Shown one piece after another: positions 35,893 through 47,718 of a stretch of 64,000 nt of DNA. Numbering within the stretch: position 1 is the first letter of the stretch; each line of letters opens with the position of its first letter. Both the position numbers and the translations under genes were made by a program. A model generated the notes under the pieces. It was not told where the DNA came from. It saw nothing but the letters and a program-made list of their open reading frames with translations, and searched no databases. The DNA comes from Acanthochlamys bracteata (lineage: Eukaryota; Streptophyta; Magnoliopsida; Pandanales; Velloziaceae): NCBI GenBank assembly GCA_019914995.1, contig CM034134.1:7200463-7264462 (forward strand), written 5' to 3'.

Positions 35893-37268
35893 GGAAAGAA
35901 ATGTCCAAATAGCATAAACTGACCATAATTGTGGTTTCCCTCCCAATTATGTACTGCAATGGCATCCACTACTTGTACCCAGTATGAAACAAATAATGGC
36001 AACGACCATGACTTCACGCATCAGTTACTGGCGATCTATAGACATACAAACTCCAGTAGAAAGCTTGTGTGCTCAGATAAATATCAAATCATGCTCTATT
36101 CAAGTGGAAGATGAATACTATGAAGAGTTGGCAAGCCTAATGTACTCAGACTAATGCTCTATCAAATTTGCTTAATCACATTATGTAACAAAAAACAATA
36201 TCAAACCATCAACCTAACAAAAATATAATACAAACTACAAAGACTATAACTAGGACATGAAGTGTCCTCCATAACTCTTCTAGTTCCACACTTAAATCAC
36301 ACAAGTTCTACCACTCACTGTAGCCTTCACAGAAATCAAGTCCAACAAGAGTTTAAAACAAATGTAACAGCCCACTTTGTAAACAATTTGTGCTGCGAGT
36401 TTTTGCAGTATACAATCAAGAAAGTACTAAACATTAACTTCGTTCACCATTAACATCTCTGCTAACAGCTCAAAATATTGCTCAATAGTACAACATAAAC
36501 ATTCAGGACAACCTTGCAAAGAAATGTTAAACAATTTAGATAATGACCTACATAAGAAATGTAGTTGCCAATACCAATCAGTGTGTATACACAACCGGAT
36601 ATAGGTTCAAAGAATCCTAATGGATTCCTATATTAAATAAATGGGGAAGTCTCTTATAAGAGCCTGCACTGAGTGCATAACACATTCAGATAACACATTA
36701 GGTACAGACAACACACAGTAGGTGTTACCTAGACATCCAACTGGAATAGCAAACTAGATTCCAAAAGACAGCCTGCCACCATTCCCTCCTACACACAGTG
36801 TTGGTAGTAACCTAGCATGCAGGAACGTAAATGTACAACATCAATCAATATCAAGTTTGAGGATTCATGCGCAAGAAGCTATTCTATGTTTCCAGAGATG
36901 GCAGTAAATAAGCAAGGAAGAAATTTGAGGAAAATAGGAAAAATGCAATTCTCTTGCAATTTGTTTCACCATGTTCTCCTAATTGCGAGCAGTTCTGCAA
37001 TTTTTATTTGGAAGAGTGGAAGTCAACTCAAAAAAGAGGCCACCTATAGCCAGGATCTAATGCAAAAAAAGGCAGAGATATGCTTGAACTAATTTAGGTA
37101 GACAATTGCAAATTTTAAGTTCCAAAGAATTCAGTTTAAACACATGTGTAAGACTTAAAAGGAGGTCTGCTGGGGTCAAGTAAGCCAGAGTCAATCTCAT
37201 CTAAGCATATATTAAACTGTAAGGTGAACTTGGTGTCAATGAAGTCTTTGTCAAATGCTAGGTTGGCC

Positions 37269-37882
37269 TTAAGCGCTTGTTTGGAAGCGCTTATTTGGGG
37301 CTTATAAGCCTAAACAAGCTCCCAACAGTCATTTCAAGAGTTTGAGCGAAGTGCTTATTCTGTAAAATAAGCTGCTTATCACAATTTAGTCAAAAATAAC
37401 GCCAGCAATATTAAATAAAATAAGCCTCTTATAAAGAAAGACACTCTTATTTGTGAAATGACTTTTTTTACCATTGGCAATATAAAAAATGACGTACGTT
37501 CCTAAATTTCGAAAAAATTGCCCTTAATCATGTGAAAAATTTTCATTCGTGTTCGACCCCAATTAGAAAAATATATATACAAATTAAAAAACAAAATAAT
37601 ATTTTTTTATTTAAAAATAAAATTAAATATATTTTAAAAAATTATATATAAAAGAAATCCACAAAATTAACATATATCACATATTATACATTTAAGGAAG
37701 TTTCAGTAATTTCTATTCTTCTTCAGCTTATAAGTACTTTTTTTTCACCCACACACCATGCTCGGCTTATTTAAAAATAAGCTCCTTACATCCGAACACA
37801 CTAATCAAGCAAGCTCCTTATTTAAAAAATAAGTCTCATTTCAATAAGTACTTCTATTTCAGATCACCCAAACAGATCCTTA
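37269..37882. mobile_element. Tourist-like (PIF/Harbinger) MITE with TTA duplication
   Basis: The element 37272-37879 is flanked by TTA (37269-37271 and 37880-37882). The termini contain CTTGTTTGG on the left and CCCAAACAGATCC on the right, the GG.TCTGTTTGG-type ends of Tourist elements. Subterminal sequences repeat AAGTACTT, TTATAAGC and AATAAGCTCCTTA words in both orientations. The interior is AT-rich and non-coding. Confidence 0.72.
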
Positions 37883-39220
37883 AAAGGACCTCCTAACTGA
37901 CTGCTTTACTTCTACTTGGAGCAAAATTGGTATTCCAAAACTTATCTATTTATATAATTATTTGGAATAGGCAGCAAATTATTAAAAAAAATGCATGTGA
38001 TACCTGTTTCTAAAAGCAACTTCGAAGCAAAACCATAATATTCCAGACAGAGCTCATAAGATTTGGAATGGTATGCAAACTGCTTAGTCCCAGGTATACT
38101 AACGCTAGGAGTACTAACTAATGCAAATCCTTTCCAGCTGACTAATAGAAATCCTTGCCATAAGTCCTCCACTAAACCTTGAATTCTAATTGAAGTTGAA
38201 AATGAGTCAACTGAAATCATAAATGTGGCAACTAGCAAGATACTTCACGTAGGGACTTCTTCTATACTTTAAATGGTAAAGTTTACTGACCAAAATACCC
38301 CAATCCAGAAAACAAAATAAAAGTGACATCGAGGCATAGAGACTTTGATGAGTTTAGTTCAAATTTCTAAAAAATCAAAGAATCATGTGGCTAACAAAAC
38401 CATCTTCTTTCTCTAGTGGTGGACAAGTCTACAGAGCCCTTAGTAAACTGAAAGGACATAAACTAAACACTCAAAATAATATGATAAAGATGAACTACGA
38501 AATCATACCAACTTATAATTTCCTACAAGGCAGCATAACTAAAACTCCTCCATTATCCTACACTAACAGCAAGACTAAATGGAAGGAAAGAAAAAATACC
38601 TCGTCTCGATGCCGGAACTAAAGACATAGATTAATGAACTCTACGAAGACATTAAACTGAAGCCAAAAGTTCACTATTCAATAAGCAATGTAAATAGGAA
38701 ACGCTGCATGATGTCTCCAGCAACCTGCTACTAACCTTGCTCCAAGTAGGAACCTACTAATATCATCAAGCAATGGCAATTGCTCCGTGAAAATTCCCTT
38801 CTTCAACTTCTTCACAATGCGACACGCTATTTACTGCTATTTACGTATACTCGTTCGAGAAGTTCTCCAATATATCATCGTTACGAATCGATTTTGGCTT
38901 CATACCAACTGCACCAACCAAATGTAAACAGCAATAAATGGTAATCATCTAATCCCCAAACACTGTGCTATCCCGCCAGTTCAAGCATATGCATCAACTG
39001 AGCTATCTCATCCGCTCCAAATACTTAACGAAAACCCATAACACAACTGCCAGAAAATCTTCTTCCTTAATCACCAGAAATCTCGCTAAACAATAAAGAA
39101 ACACCCTGAGACTGATTCGGTGCCTCGTCCCTTTATTAATCCCACTCGAATTCCCTAACAGATCGAGAAAATACCGAATCAAAGCAGTCTAGATTTCTTC
39201 CAAAACAAACAACGAAAAAA
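37883..39220. other. Intergenic stretch, uncertain
   Basis: A minus-strand open segment at 37960-38238 ends at a possible GAAACAG/GTATCA donor, but no family is recognisable. Otherwise nothing is supported. It may be intron or leader of the minus-strand transcript proposed at 39221-39832. Confidence 0.35.
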
Positions 39221-39832
39221 TCAAGGTTTCAGCTTCATTACTGAGTCGATCGTGCCAAAGACGGTAAGCAGGGTTGCCGTACCGTGACTAGTGGGTAACA
39301 GTTTGACTTCATCAACCCAGCTCGATAGGTTCGAAATCGAATCGAGAAGATTCTGAATGAGAACGAAGTCAAGCGAGCGGATTCTAAATTTCGTTCCCGC
39401 GATTAGAATGAGAGAGAGCAGCAACGAAGCCGAGGGAATGACGACATGTAACGGAACCAGGAAACAAAAAACGTCGGAATTGATAATGATTTTTTTAACA
39501 GGGGAAACGAATTTGAAAGGGTAAAGGGAAATTTGCAGGGGAAACCGCAGGGGTTGTGGGACTGGAGAGAGAATGATAGCGGGGAGTTTGGAGCGGAAGG
39601 GTTGATGGCGGTGAAACGAATCTGACGTTAGTTTGGACCGCCGGAAGGTGGTTTGGGCCGCCGCAAGCGTAGCAGAAGGCAGAGGAGGAGCTGTGAGACG
39701 TCGACGGCGAAGTGGAAGTTCCCGGCGTTCGTTGTTGGACACCATTTTATTGGTGGCTATAGCTGGAGGAGAAGAAGAGAGCGTACTGTCAGGAGCCGGC
39801 AACTTGGGCCAAAATCTACACCGAGATTGCAC
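39221..39832 (-). CDS. Hypothetical ORF or 5' exon with house-keeping-type promoter motifs
   Basis: A minus-strand frame of 203 codons, or 174 from the second ATG (MVSNNERRELPLRRRR...), in a GC-rich island. It has an Arg/Pro-rich first third, a hydrophobic segment (VFCFLVPLHVVIPSASLLLS...) and a C-terminal piece reading ...WVDEVKLLPTSHGTATLL.... No known domain is visible. TGGGCC site-II-type elements lie at about 39650 and 39807, typical of TCP-regulated plant promoters. The CT-rich middle could equally be an untranslated leader. Two overlapping plus-strand frames are likely shadows. I give it as a candidate only. Confidence 0.3.
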   Translation of the reverse strand: MQSRCRFWPKLPAPDSTLSSSPPAIATNKMVSNNERRELPLRRRRLTAPPLPSATLAAAQTTFRRSKLTSDSFHRHQPFRSKLPAIILSPVPQPLRFPLQISLYPFKFVSPVKKIIINSDVFCFLVPLHVVIPSASLLLSLILIAGTKFRIRSLDFVLIQNLLDSISNLSSWVDEVKLLPTSHGTATLLTVFGTIDSVMKLKP

Positions 39833-39839
39833 TTACAAA

Positions 39840-40700
39840 AAGGTCCAAATAAGTTTATATTTTAAGAATTTTATAAGAAAATTTAAAACAATATTTATCA
39901 CCGTACAAGTAATCAAAATAAACAATATTTTTATTTATTTTGAAAATAGATTCTATTTTTTAATTTAAAAAAATAATAATAAATAATAAAAAAATTTATT
40001 ATATAAAATTCTTCTATATTTTTTAAATTTTTAAATAATTTTTATAAATATTAATAAAATATATTTTAAAATTTAAAATAAAAAAATTAAAATTAACATT
40101 TTGGGTAAGCTGAACCAAATGGCCCCCTATTAAGGAGATGGATTGTTATAAATAAGGCACAATATGCCTCACTTATAGTCATCAAGTTGTAAGCATCAAG
40201 CTTTTTAAGTGTGTTTTTCTTTACCAAAGATAAAGTTTATTAGAAAATAAGTATCTGAGTTATTATAAATAACTTTGTTAGATGGAAGCTAAATTTCTAT
40301 ATTTATTTTTAGGAAAAAAGTTGACAGTGATATTTGGTATGTATTATATTGTACAGCTGAAAGAGAATCAGAAGTAATTTTTTTATTGTAAAAAAGTGAG
40401 TCGTAAGAAAAAACAATACACTCTAAGTGTTCGAGCTTCTTAATAAAGCTCAAATACGGTTTGATGGTGCGTTGTGCACTGCTTTCTTTATTTCATTTTA
40501 ATTTCTTATTTTTAATAAATATTTTATATTATTTTAAAAAATAAATCAAAAAATATAAATGAATTGTCATTATAAAATTTTTTATATATAAAATTTATTT
40601 TCTAAATCTAAAATAAATATAAGCTCATTTTTTTAAAATCTAAAAAATAAGCTCATCAAATAATTTTTTACTTTAAGCAATCCCTAATGAAGTTTTCTAT
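39840..40700. repeat. AT-rich DNA with one or two MITE copies
   Basis: From about 39870 to 40120 the shared MITE core recurs (AATAATAATAAATAATAAAA, TTATATAAAATTCTTCTATA), ending at AACCAAATGGCCCC. A second AT core at 40490-40680 has the same flavour but less clear ends. Confidence 0.4.
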
Positions 40701-41026
40701 TCTCTTTTACTCTTATTCTTAATAATAGAAAATAATTAAGAATAAGTAAACTAATTACTTATTATTAGTTTTATTTGATAATAAATTTATATAATTAATA
40801 TAGAAAAAAAATTCTTCTTATTAATTTCCGGTTATACTCTAATACAAAGGTGTAAGCAAGAGTAAAATTATTTTGTTAATTGTTGTATTTGGGAAGTTCC
40901 TATCTTATCCTTGTTGTTTTGTTTTATCTACGGAGTGCTTTTATTTTTCTTCTTCGTTTCACTCGATCGGTCGCACCTGCTCACCTCTTCTCTCGCTGCG
41001 TCGGGCATTGCCGCCTTGCTGCACCT

Positions 41027-42888
41027 ATGCCGGCGAGAGCCGTCGATCCGGGTGACTTCTCGATTTGTTGATAAGCTTTTTTTCCTGTAATAAGATATTT
41101 AATCTTTTGATTTCTAATTTTTTCTCCATCTCTAGTACATTTTTTTTTCTGTATTAGGTTCTGATTATGTTGTTTAGGTAGATTTCTGCGATTGATCCGT
41201 GTTTCTTGTCTCCTGTTGTTTTGAATGAACTTGAGAAACTAATCGGTACTGGATTTTGTCATTATTCATTTAGGATTGAGTTGAAGTTTGCTCTTATATG
41301 ATAATTGCATTCTGTTACGGATTAACCGTCGTTGAGCACTGTTCTAGAGTCAAAAGTCAGACTTTTATGCAAACTTTACTTCTCTATCATGGTTTATTAT
41401 TTGGTGATAGTTATTGATAATCTTGGTGGCTTCTTCGTACAGAGGAAAGTAGATTATCTGTGGAATTGGAGGGTGCAACAGAAGATAAGATATTGAAGCT
41501 CAAGGAGCGATTGAACCAGCTGGAGAAGCAACTGTCCCAAGTTCAGTCTCTTGATAGGTAATGCATGCGCTGTGGAAGTTGTTGGCCTTCTAATCTTCCT
41601 GAATTTGTGGTTGACTTTATGCTTTGTAGAGAAGTCTAAGGTTAAGCTGGCATCAAATGAGTTGAATGCTAGATATGCAGTTTTTGTGATTATATTGTCT
41701 GCTGTTTATAACTTCATTTGAAAATTATTGGTTTTTGCAAACTTTATTTACAAATTATTGGTCAAGTTCTAATGTAAAGTTCAAGGTTTCAGTTGGAAAA
41801 GAAATGTGTGGAAGTGCTCGAGAAATCCTTTCTAAATTACATACGCATGCAAACTTTGGGTTATATAAGTTGTCCAAAACTCTACCTTGCTTACGTTTGT
41901 ACTGAAACATATGGAGTTCAATACCTTTTTCGTCATGAACTTTGATGTTTCACTGATTCTCCTCACTCATTGTGCTCTTCCCAAACATGAAGAGCGCGTT
42001 TGGGAGCACGTTTCAAACGCTGCTTTTCAACTTTTCCTTATTTCACGTTTTTCAATACATATTTTATAAGTATTTAAAAAAATTATTTAAAAATTTAGAT
42101 AGTGTAGAAAAATTTTACGTAATGAGATCTTTTTGTTGCATATTTTTATATTTTTTTTTAAGTAAAAAAATAGAGCTCGTTTTCCAAAAAGGACAAAAAT
42201 ACTTCCTATTTCAGAAAAACTCTATTTCATAAGCAATCCCAAACGCACCCGGAAACTATTATCCTTTCAATATTCTAATATTTTATTCTTACATGTCACA
42301 ACTATACTCCAACTAATTCTCAGATCCTATTCTTTCTGTATTTTAGTTGAGAAATTTTTGTCATTCTACTAGTTAATGATGGAAATATATCCTTACAACT
42401 TGCATTTATTTATCCAACATGTGACAATTAATTATGATAGACAAGCAGTGGTTATTAAGCAGATATGCATATTATTTCCAATGCGCAAGGCAAGTGGTCT
42501 GAGCCCCTTCTTTCATGTTTTGCTTACAATAAAGAAAATCTCTGGTTAAAGAGAAATTTCTTTATTGAGAGGTTTTTACTATCAGTTGTTCGAATGAGGA
42601 TTCTTAAACTTGTATCTGCAATCAAAGTACAAGGTTTTTATTCCTCTATCCAACGTACTGTTTGTTCCCTGAACCTTTGATGTATTGAATGTTTTGTTTT
42701 TGTAGCCTTAAACTCAATGGGTATTCTAGACCCTTGCAGTTTATAGCTTACTCTCTCTTGAGTCATCGACCTGGTTCAATTTCTTTTCAGGTGAACGCAG
42801 ATGGAGAAAGAAAGGATTATTGGAACAAAAACTATATTTAAAGCATCCTAGCGTTCAAGGAACATGGACAGAACTGACAAAATTTTGA
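41027..42888 (+). CDS. Possible small coiled-coil protein gene, three exons (75 aa)
   Basis: Proposed exons are 41027-41051, 41443-41557 and 42801-42888. Exon 1 (MPARAVDP plus G) ends at CCGG/GTGACT. Exon 2 follows TCGTACAG and ends GATAG/GTAATG. They join in frame as ...DPEESRLSVELEG.... Exon 2 has strong coiled-coil character (heptads in KILKLKERLNQLEKQL, then SQVQ). Exon 3 uses the acceptor AACGCAG and ends in TGA. An alternative acceptor nine bases upstream of that AG (TTTTCAG at 42790) would stop the protein right after ...QSLDR. Exon 2 is the best-supported part, and exon 3 is uncertain. A GC-rich leader precedes the ATG. I do not recognise the family. Confidence 0.4.
41996..42246. mobile_element. 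MITE with perfect 10-bp terminal inverted repeats, inside the small gene
   Basis: GCGTTTGGGA at 41996 is matched by TCCCAAACGC ending at 42246. The 230-bp interior carries the shared A/T core. It would lie in intron 2 of the proposed small gene. No clear target-site duplication is visible. Confidence 0.65.
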
Positions 42889-45064
42889 AACAATATTTGA
42901 TTCTCTCATGTAGACTCTTCCATACATATGGTTTCACTGAAATGGTTGTTACTGTTACGTTGCAATCTCACCTTGCTGTCTGTTATTCGACAGACTTCAT
43001 CTTTGGTTCTCTCAATGCAGTTGGCTCAGAAAGCTAGCCATAGCCCTTCTTCTGCAAGGTATCTAGTGCCAGTTTGAAGACTAATATAGGCCACTAAGAT
43101 GCCCATCCAAATATGTATCTGGTGGGGGCTCGACATTTTTCTCTTTTTCTTTGTTGCAGTTTGTATGCGGAACTCTACGTACGAAGATTTTGCAAAGCAT
43201 CCTCACTTTCCTTTTAAACCAATGCTCCATCAGGAATATAACGATCCAGGCTTAGCTCTCTGGTGTCATTTTCTCGTCATGATTTATTAGCAAATAATAG
43301 CCTTGATTGACAAGGACTGGTTGTAGTTCGTCAAATGTTGTTTCAAAATTAGAGTCAGTTGCTGCTATGCAAACAATCTGCAAGTGTCTCATTTAGATGA
43401 ATCGCTTTTATTAGCAGAATGTATACATTGGCATTTCTAATTTTTAGCAAACTGATATACATATTGAGCAAGAACACCAGTATATGATGGAATGCTGTTA
43501 CCATCCAGTTTCTCTTTTTACTGCATGATTCTTTTGTGTCATTTTCTACAGATTTACTGATCAGGAAAGCAATAATTTATATTATCTCTAAGCGAAAATT
43601 GAAGGTATATAGTGATGGACTTTGATTTACGTAGACGGTATTTGGACACAAATAACAAAGTGAATCAAGAGCTCTCATTTAAGGTATAGGAAATTTATGT
43701 ATTTGAAGCTTAAACAATATGAAAAAAATTCATTCAGAACGATGCTGATAAACACCAAAGATCTAGATGTCACTTCTCCAGCAATTTACAAACTCTTACG
43801 AGTACATAATTTACTTTCAAAATTGCCTTGCTCAGTAGTTACATGGCTGCTTAATCAAAAAACACAAAAAACTATAAAAATATATTTCAATCTTTTTATA
43901 AAAATTATTTTTACTTACTCTTTAATTACCAAACAAAAATAATTATTTATTCTTAATTAATTTTATTGACATATCTAAACAAGATGAGATTAAATTATTA
44001 TTCTTATTCTCGTCTCTATCCAAATAATTTATTTTTATTTGATTTTACTATTATTCATTCTTATTTATTATATTTATATCCAAACAGACCATTAGCATCG
44101 CTTCAGAATTCTTTAAACTTACAAGCAATTTAACACGGATCTGTTAACACTCTAGTCCCGTGCTCATTATAGCGTAAGGTGGCGAATAAGGTGATGAGAT
44201 AGCTTATACAATTGAAATTCGTTCAAATAAAAAATTTTCAAAAATTCTTTTATGCTTTATAAAAGAAATTATGTATAATTATCTTATTATATATAATTTA
44301 TTCATTATTTTAAATTAAAAATTTTTGAAGGATTTGAAGGATTTATTACTCGTACTTACGAGTAAAAATGGCCCAATCAATGATAATGCAAAGAAAAAAA
44401 AACCAAACTTTAATGCATAATGTTGGAAACATATTTTATGTGGTAAAATATTTAGGGCAATTTTTAGTTCATCCATAATTGATTTTTTTTACTAAAAAAT
44501 ATTATGAGATAACTTTAATATTTATTATTGTAAATTTATTCTCACAACTTATTTCTCGTTAACTTATTTTTATAAAACTCACTTTTTGATCGCTTTCGGC
44601 CACAAAAATATGCTTTTAATTTCATCTGACGGATCTTAAATAATTAATTAATAATACTTTTTATTTTAAAGTTTAAATGTTCAAGATTCAAAAAATATTG
44701 GAATCTCAAAATTAGGAGACCAATTCTAATGATTTTACCTAGTAGTTTGGTAAGTGTCCACAACTGGATCAAAGGTTCCTATACCATTGTAACGGATCTA
44801 ATAAACTCAATTTTGGATGCTTCAATCAAAGAAGGCTAAAAAGGACCATAGCCCATCGTTGCATTGGGCTTTCTGGCCCATTCCATTGTCACTAAAGATC
44901 CAACAAATTGCGACTCACAACATTAAGGTATGCTTCAAAATATATAAACTTTAAAGGCCGTCTCCTTCAAAAATATGTTACTACAAACATCTTAATCATT
45001 GTCATTTGTGATAACATATATAAAATATTTTAAAATTTCAAGTTATACACTAGATGGCGTGTAC
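42889..45064. other. Intergenic stretch, no supported gene
   Basis: It contains only short frames (43099-43290, 43697-43942) with no motif. Part of a second-family MITE is suggested around 44450-44640. Confidence 0.4.
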
Positions 45065-45299
45065 AGAGCGTTTTGAAGTGCTTATAAAAATATTCTTTTA
45101 AAAAATATTTTTTATTTATTTAATAGACAAGCTCTACTTTTTTATCTTAAAATAATTAATAAAAATAAATAATAATAAAACTTTATAATATAAAATTTGT
45201 TTATTTTTTAAAATTTAAATAGATTTTATAAAATACTATATAAAATTTATTCAAAAATATGAATTGAAAAAGTGGAGAAGCTTTTTTAGAAAACGCTCT
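45065..45299. mobile_element. MITE with 10-bp AGAGCGTTTT inverted ends
   Basis: AGAGCGTTTT at 45065 and AAAACGCTCT ending at 45299 are exact inverted repeats. The core matches the dispersed AT-rich family (AATAATAAAACTTTATAATA, AAAAATATGAATTGAAAAAG). Confidence 0.65.
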
Positions 45300-45591
45300 C
45301 CCCAAGCGAGTGCTCTTAAAATCAAACGCAATAATTTTCTGACAAAAATATTTGTTTCTTTATTAGATAAAGAGCTGGTTGGATTATAGTGAAGTTACGA
45401 AATAAGTTTTGAGAAATAAACTTTCTGAGAGTGAATTTAAAAAGTGAGTTAAATTCTCTTATTTAATTATATTTAAAAATAATTTTTATATTTTTTTAAA
45501 AAACTGAGTTCGAAGAAAACTGATACACCCGATAAAGTTTTTCACATCAATGATTGGGAAGAAAATGTTTGTAGTGCTTGTCAATCATCTC

Positions 45592-46460
45592 ACTAAAATT
45601 AGGGATGGCAATATAGATTGATGGATCAGTTTTAGGTCAACTTATTTAATAATCGGATCAAATTCGTTCAATTTTAACCTAACTTATGAATTTATATGGA
45701 TCAAGATTGTCAACTCTAACCCAACCTACTAATAATCGGGTCAAATTCGGATCGACCCATTTAATAATTAAAATTATTAATTTTATTTTTTTAAGCTTTA
45801 ACGAAATTATAAGGTCAGTTTGAATAGAAGTGTACGATATTTTTACTGACGAGATATAATTATGTCCAACAAAATATGCATTCCTTAATACCTTCATCTA
45901 TACTTAAAATATCCAAAAAAAATATTATTTTTATTTTTTGAAAATATATGATAACAACTGAAATTTATGATTATAAATACATATTAATAATTTCGATAAA
46001 AATTTTGATAAATATATCTATCTAACAAAATTTTCATAAAAATCTTTATACGAAATCTAAATTCGTCATTAAAAATATCTACATAGTAATACTTTCGATA
46101 ATATTGTAATTTTCATCTTACACTATTTTACTAAGATATAAAAATAAAGAATTAATTATAAATATAATATAATTTAATAGTTTATAAATAACTATTATCG
46201 ATTATTTTTATTGCCAATATTTTATTATACGGTAAGAAAAAATCAAGAATTGTTACTTCAAAAAATAATATTTCGGATTGGTAGATCAATTTCGGATTAA
46301 CTCGGGTCGATCCATTTAATAACCGGGTCAAATTTGTTCAACTCTAATCCAACCCATATATTTATATGGGTTAAATTTTTTAATTTTAATTCTGATTAAA
46401 TAGATCGATTTTGGATTGCATTTTCGGATCGAGTTATATATTATCACCCCTAGCTAAAAT
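45592..46460. mobile_element. Non-autonomous hAT element with 8-bp duplication
   Basis: The element 45600-46452 begins TAGGGATGGCAATATA and ends TATATTATCACCCCTA, inverted repeats of the hAT type. The flanks ACTAAAAT (45592-45599) and GCTAAAAT (46453-46460) form an 8-bp duplication with one change. Subterminal repeats of CGGGTCAAATTCG and GATCGACCCATTTAATAA-like words occur on both sides. No transposase frame remains. Confidence 0.75.
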
Positions 46461-47096
46461 GAAACCAAACGACTCCGAGTCTTGTTTTGCTTGCCCCGCA
46501 CCAATGATAAGAACTTGTTTTTTAGCCTTTAAAAATGAAATCAAACCTATTTTCTAAATTTTTCCAAAAATGAAATAAAAAATTTTTCCAAAATTTCAAC
46601 ATCCATCAATTTTGCCCCATACTGATTTGAAAATTTTCTTCTCTGTAGTTGTGGTACTTATCTAAGAACCATTTATTCAAATAATAATTATGTGGAGAAG
46701 CGTGAAAAAACAAAAAAGTAGGACCCAAACTTAGCGCGTTTTTCTGAATTATAAATTTTATTTTTTAAAAATTAATGTTAATACAAATTTAATATAAAAA
46801 TTTATTTTATTAAGTATTTTAAACTTAATTTTGATAACTTATTTTGTAAAACTCAAATTGATTTCATATATAACACACCCTTATAATATTACTCAATTAT
46901 TTTATACCTGAAGTGATAATAAATTAATCTTCTCAACATTTAGATAAGTAAAAAAAACTGAAATTTATAGTGGATAACAATTACCATAACGTTTTCTTCT
47001 CAACATTATATACTCGTTTCATAAAAGGTCATTTTTATAAAATAACTATTAATAATATTAATTACAAAGAATAAATTATTGCAAATAGGAAGTGAT
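46461..47096. other. AT-rich intergenic DNA
   Basis: No gene. The part 46730-46890 resembles the second MITE family (AACTTATTTTGTAAAACTCA, ACACACCC). Confidence 0.4.
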
Positions 47097-47272
47097 TGTT
47101 TGGGTTGATCGGTGTCATTTGATAGTATATTTATTTTATTATTATTTTTTATTTAAAAATAAACTTTTATATAATAAAATTTTATAATATATATTTATTT
47201 ATTTTAAAAATAATTATTATATTTTGAACCAGTGGTAGTTTATTTTAAAAACGCACTCACAAACATCACCGA
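47097..47272. mobile_element. Short AT-rich MITE
   Basis: The left end GTGATTGTTTGGGTTGATC and the right end GCACTCACAAACATCACC are inverted relatives around an A/T core typical of the family. Confidence 0.45.
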
Positions 47273-47498
47273 TTAATAAGTGATGCAGGTAAGTGGGAAG
47301 GAAGGTACTCACATTATGCACATGAGTATCACAGAATTCATGCATGCAGCTTTTTTGTTTCTTTTCTTTGCCACCCTCACGCTTTCAGTGCTCTTTCTTT
47401 ATTTCTGTTATTTTCTTCTCAGTTGCTCATTCATTCAGTACTACTGGTGCACAACAAGCACAGTCGATAGACTAATACTAGACCATCAGGATCAATCC

Positions 47499-47718
47499 AA
47501 AATGTTTTTACATAATCTCTAAACTAATTCAGATCTGTCAGACTACAATCGATTTGGATTAATTCAGATCGATCTGAGTGATTTCTAAGTTAACATGTCG
47601 ACCTAATCCGAAATTTTTTGACATAATTTCTAAACTGATTCAGATCTGTCTGACTGCAATTGATTCGGATTAGTTCAGATCGATCTGAGTGATTTCTAAG
47701 TTGACATGTCGACCCAAC
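47499..47718 (+). repeat. Two tandem copies of a 110-bp unit
   Basis: Both copies contain ACATAAT.TCTAAACT.ATTC, AGATCGATCTGAGTGATTTC and AAGTT.ACATGTCGACC. Copy 2 starts at about 47610. Confidence 0.85.

Larger units (their letters stand above)
34479..37268. other. Intergenic stretch without a supported gene
   Basis: Several frames of 60-90 codons occur on both strands (for example 34915-35136 and 36817-37092), with no motif and no agreement between neighbouring frames. The hairpin and inverted repeat at 35408-35892 are listed separately. Transcribed non-coding sequence cannot be excluded. Confidence 0.4.
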
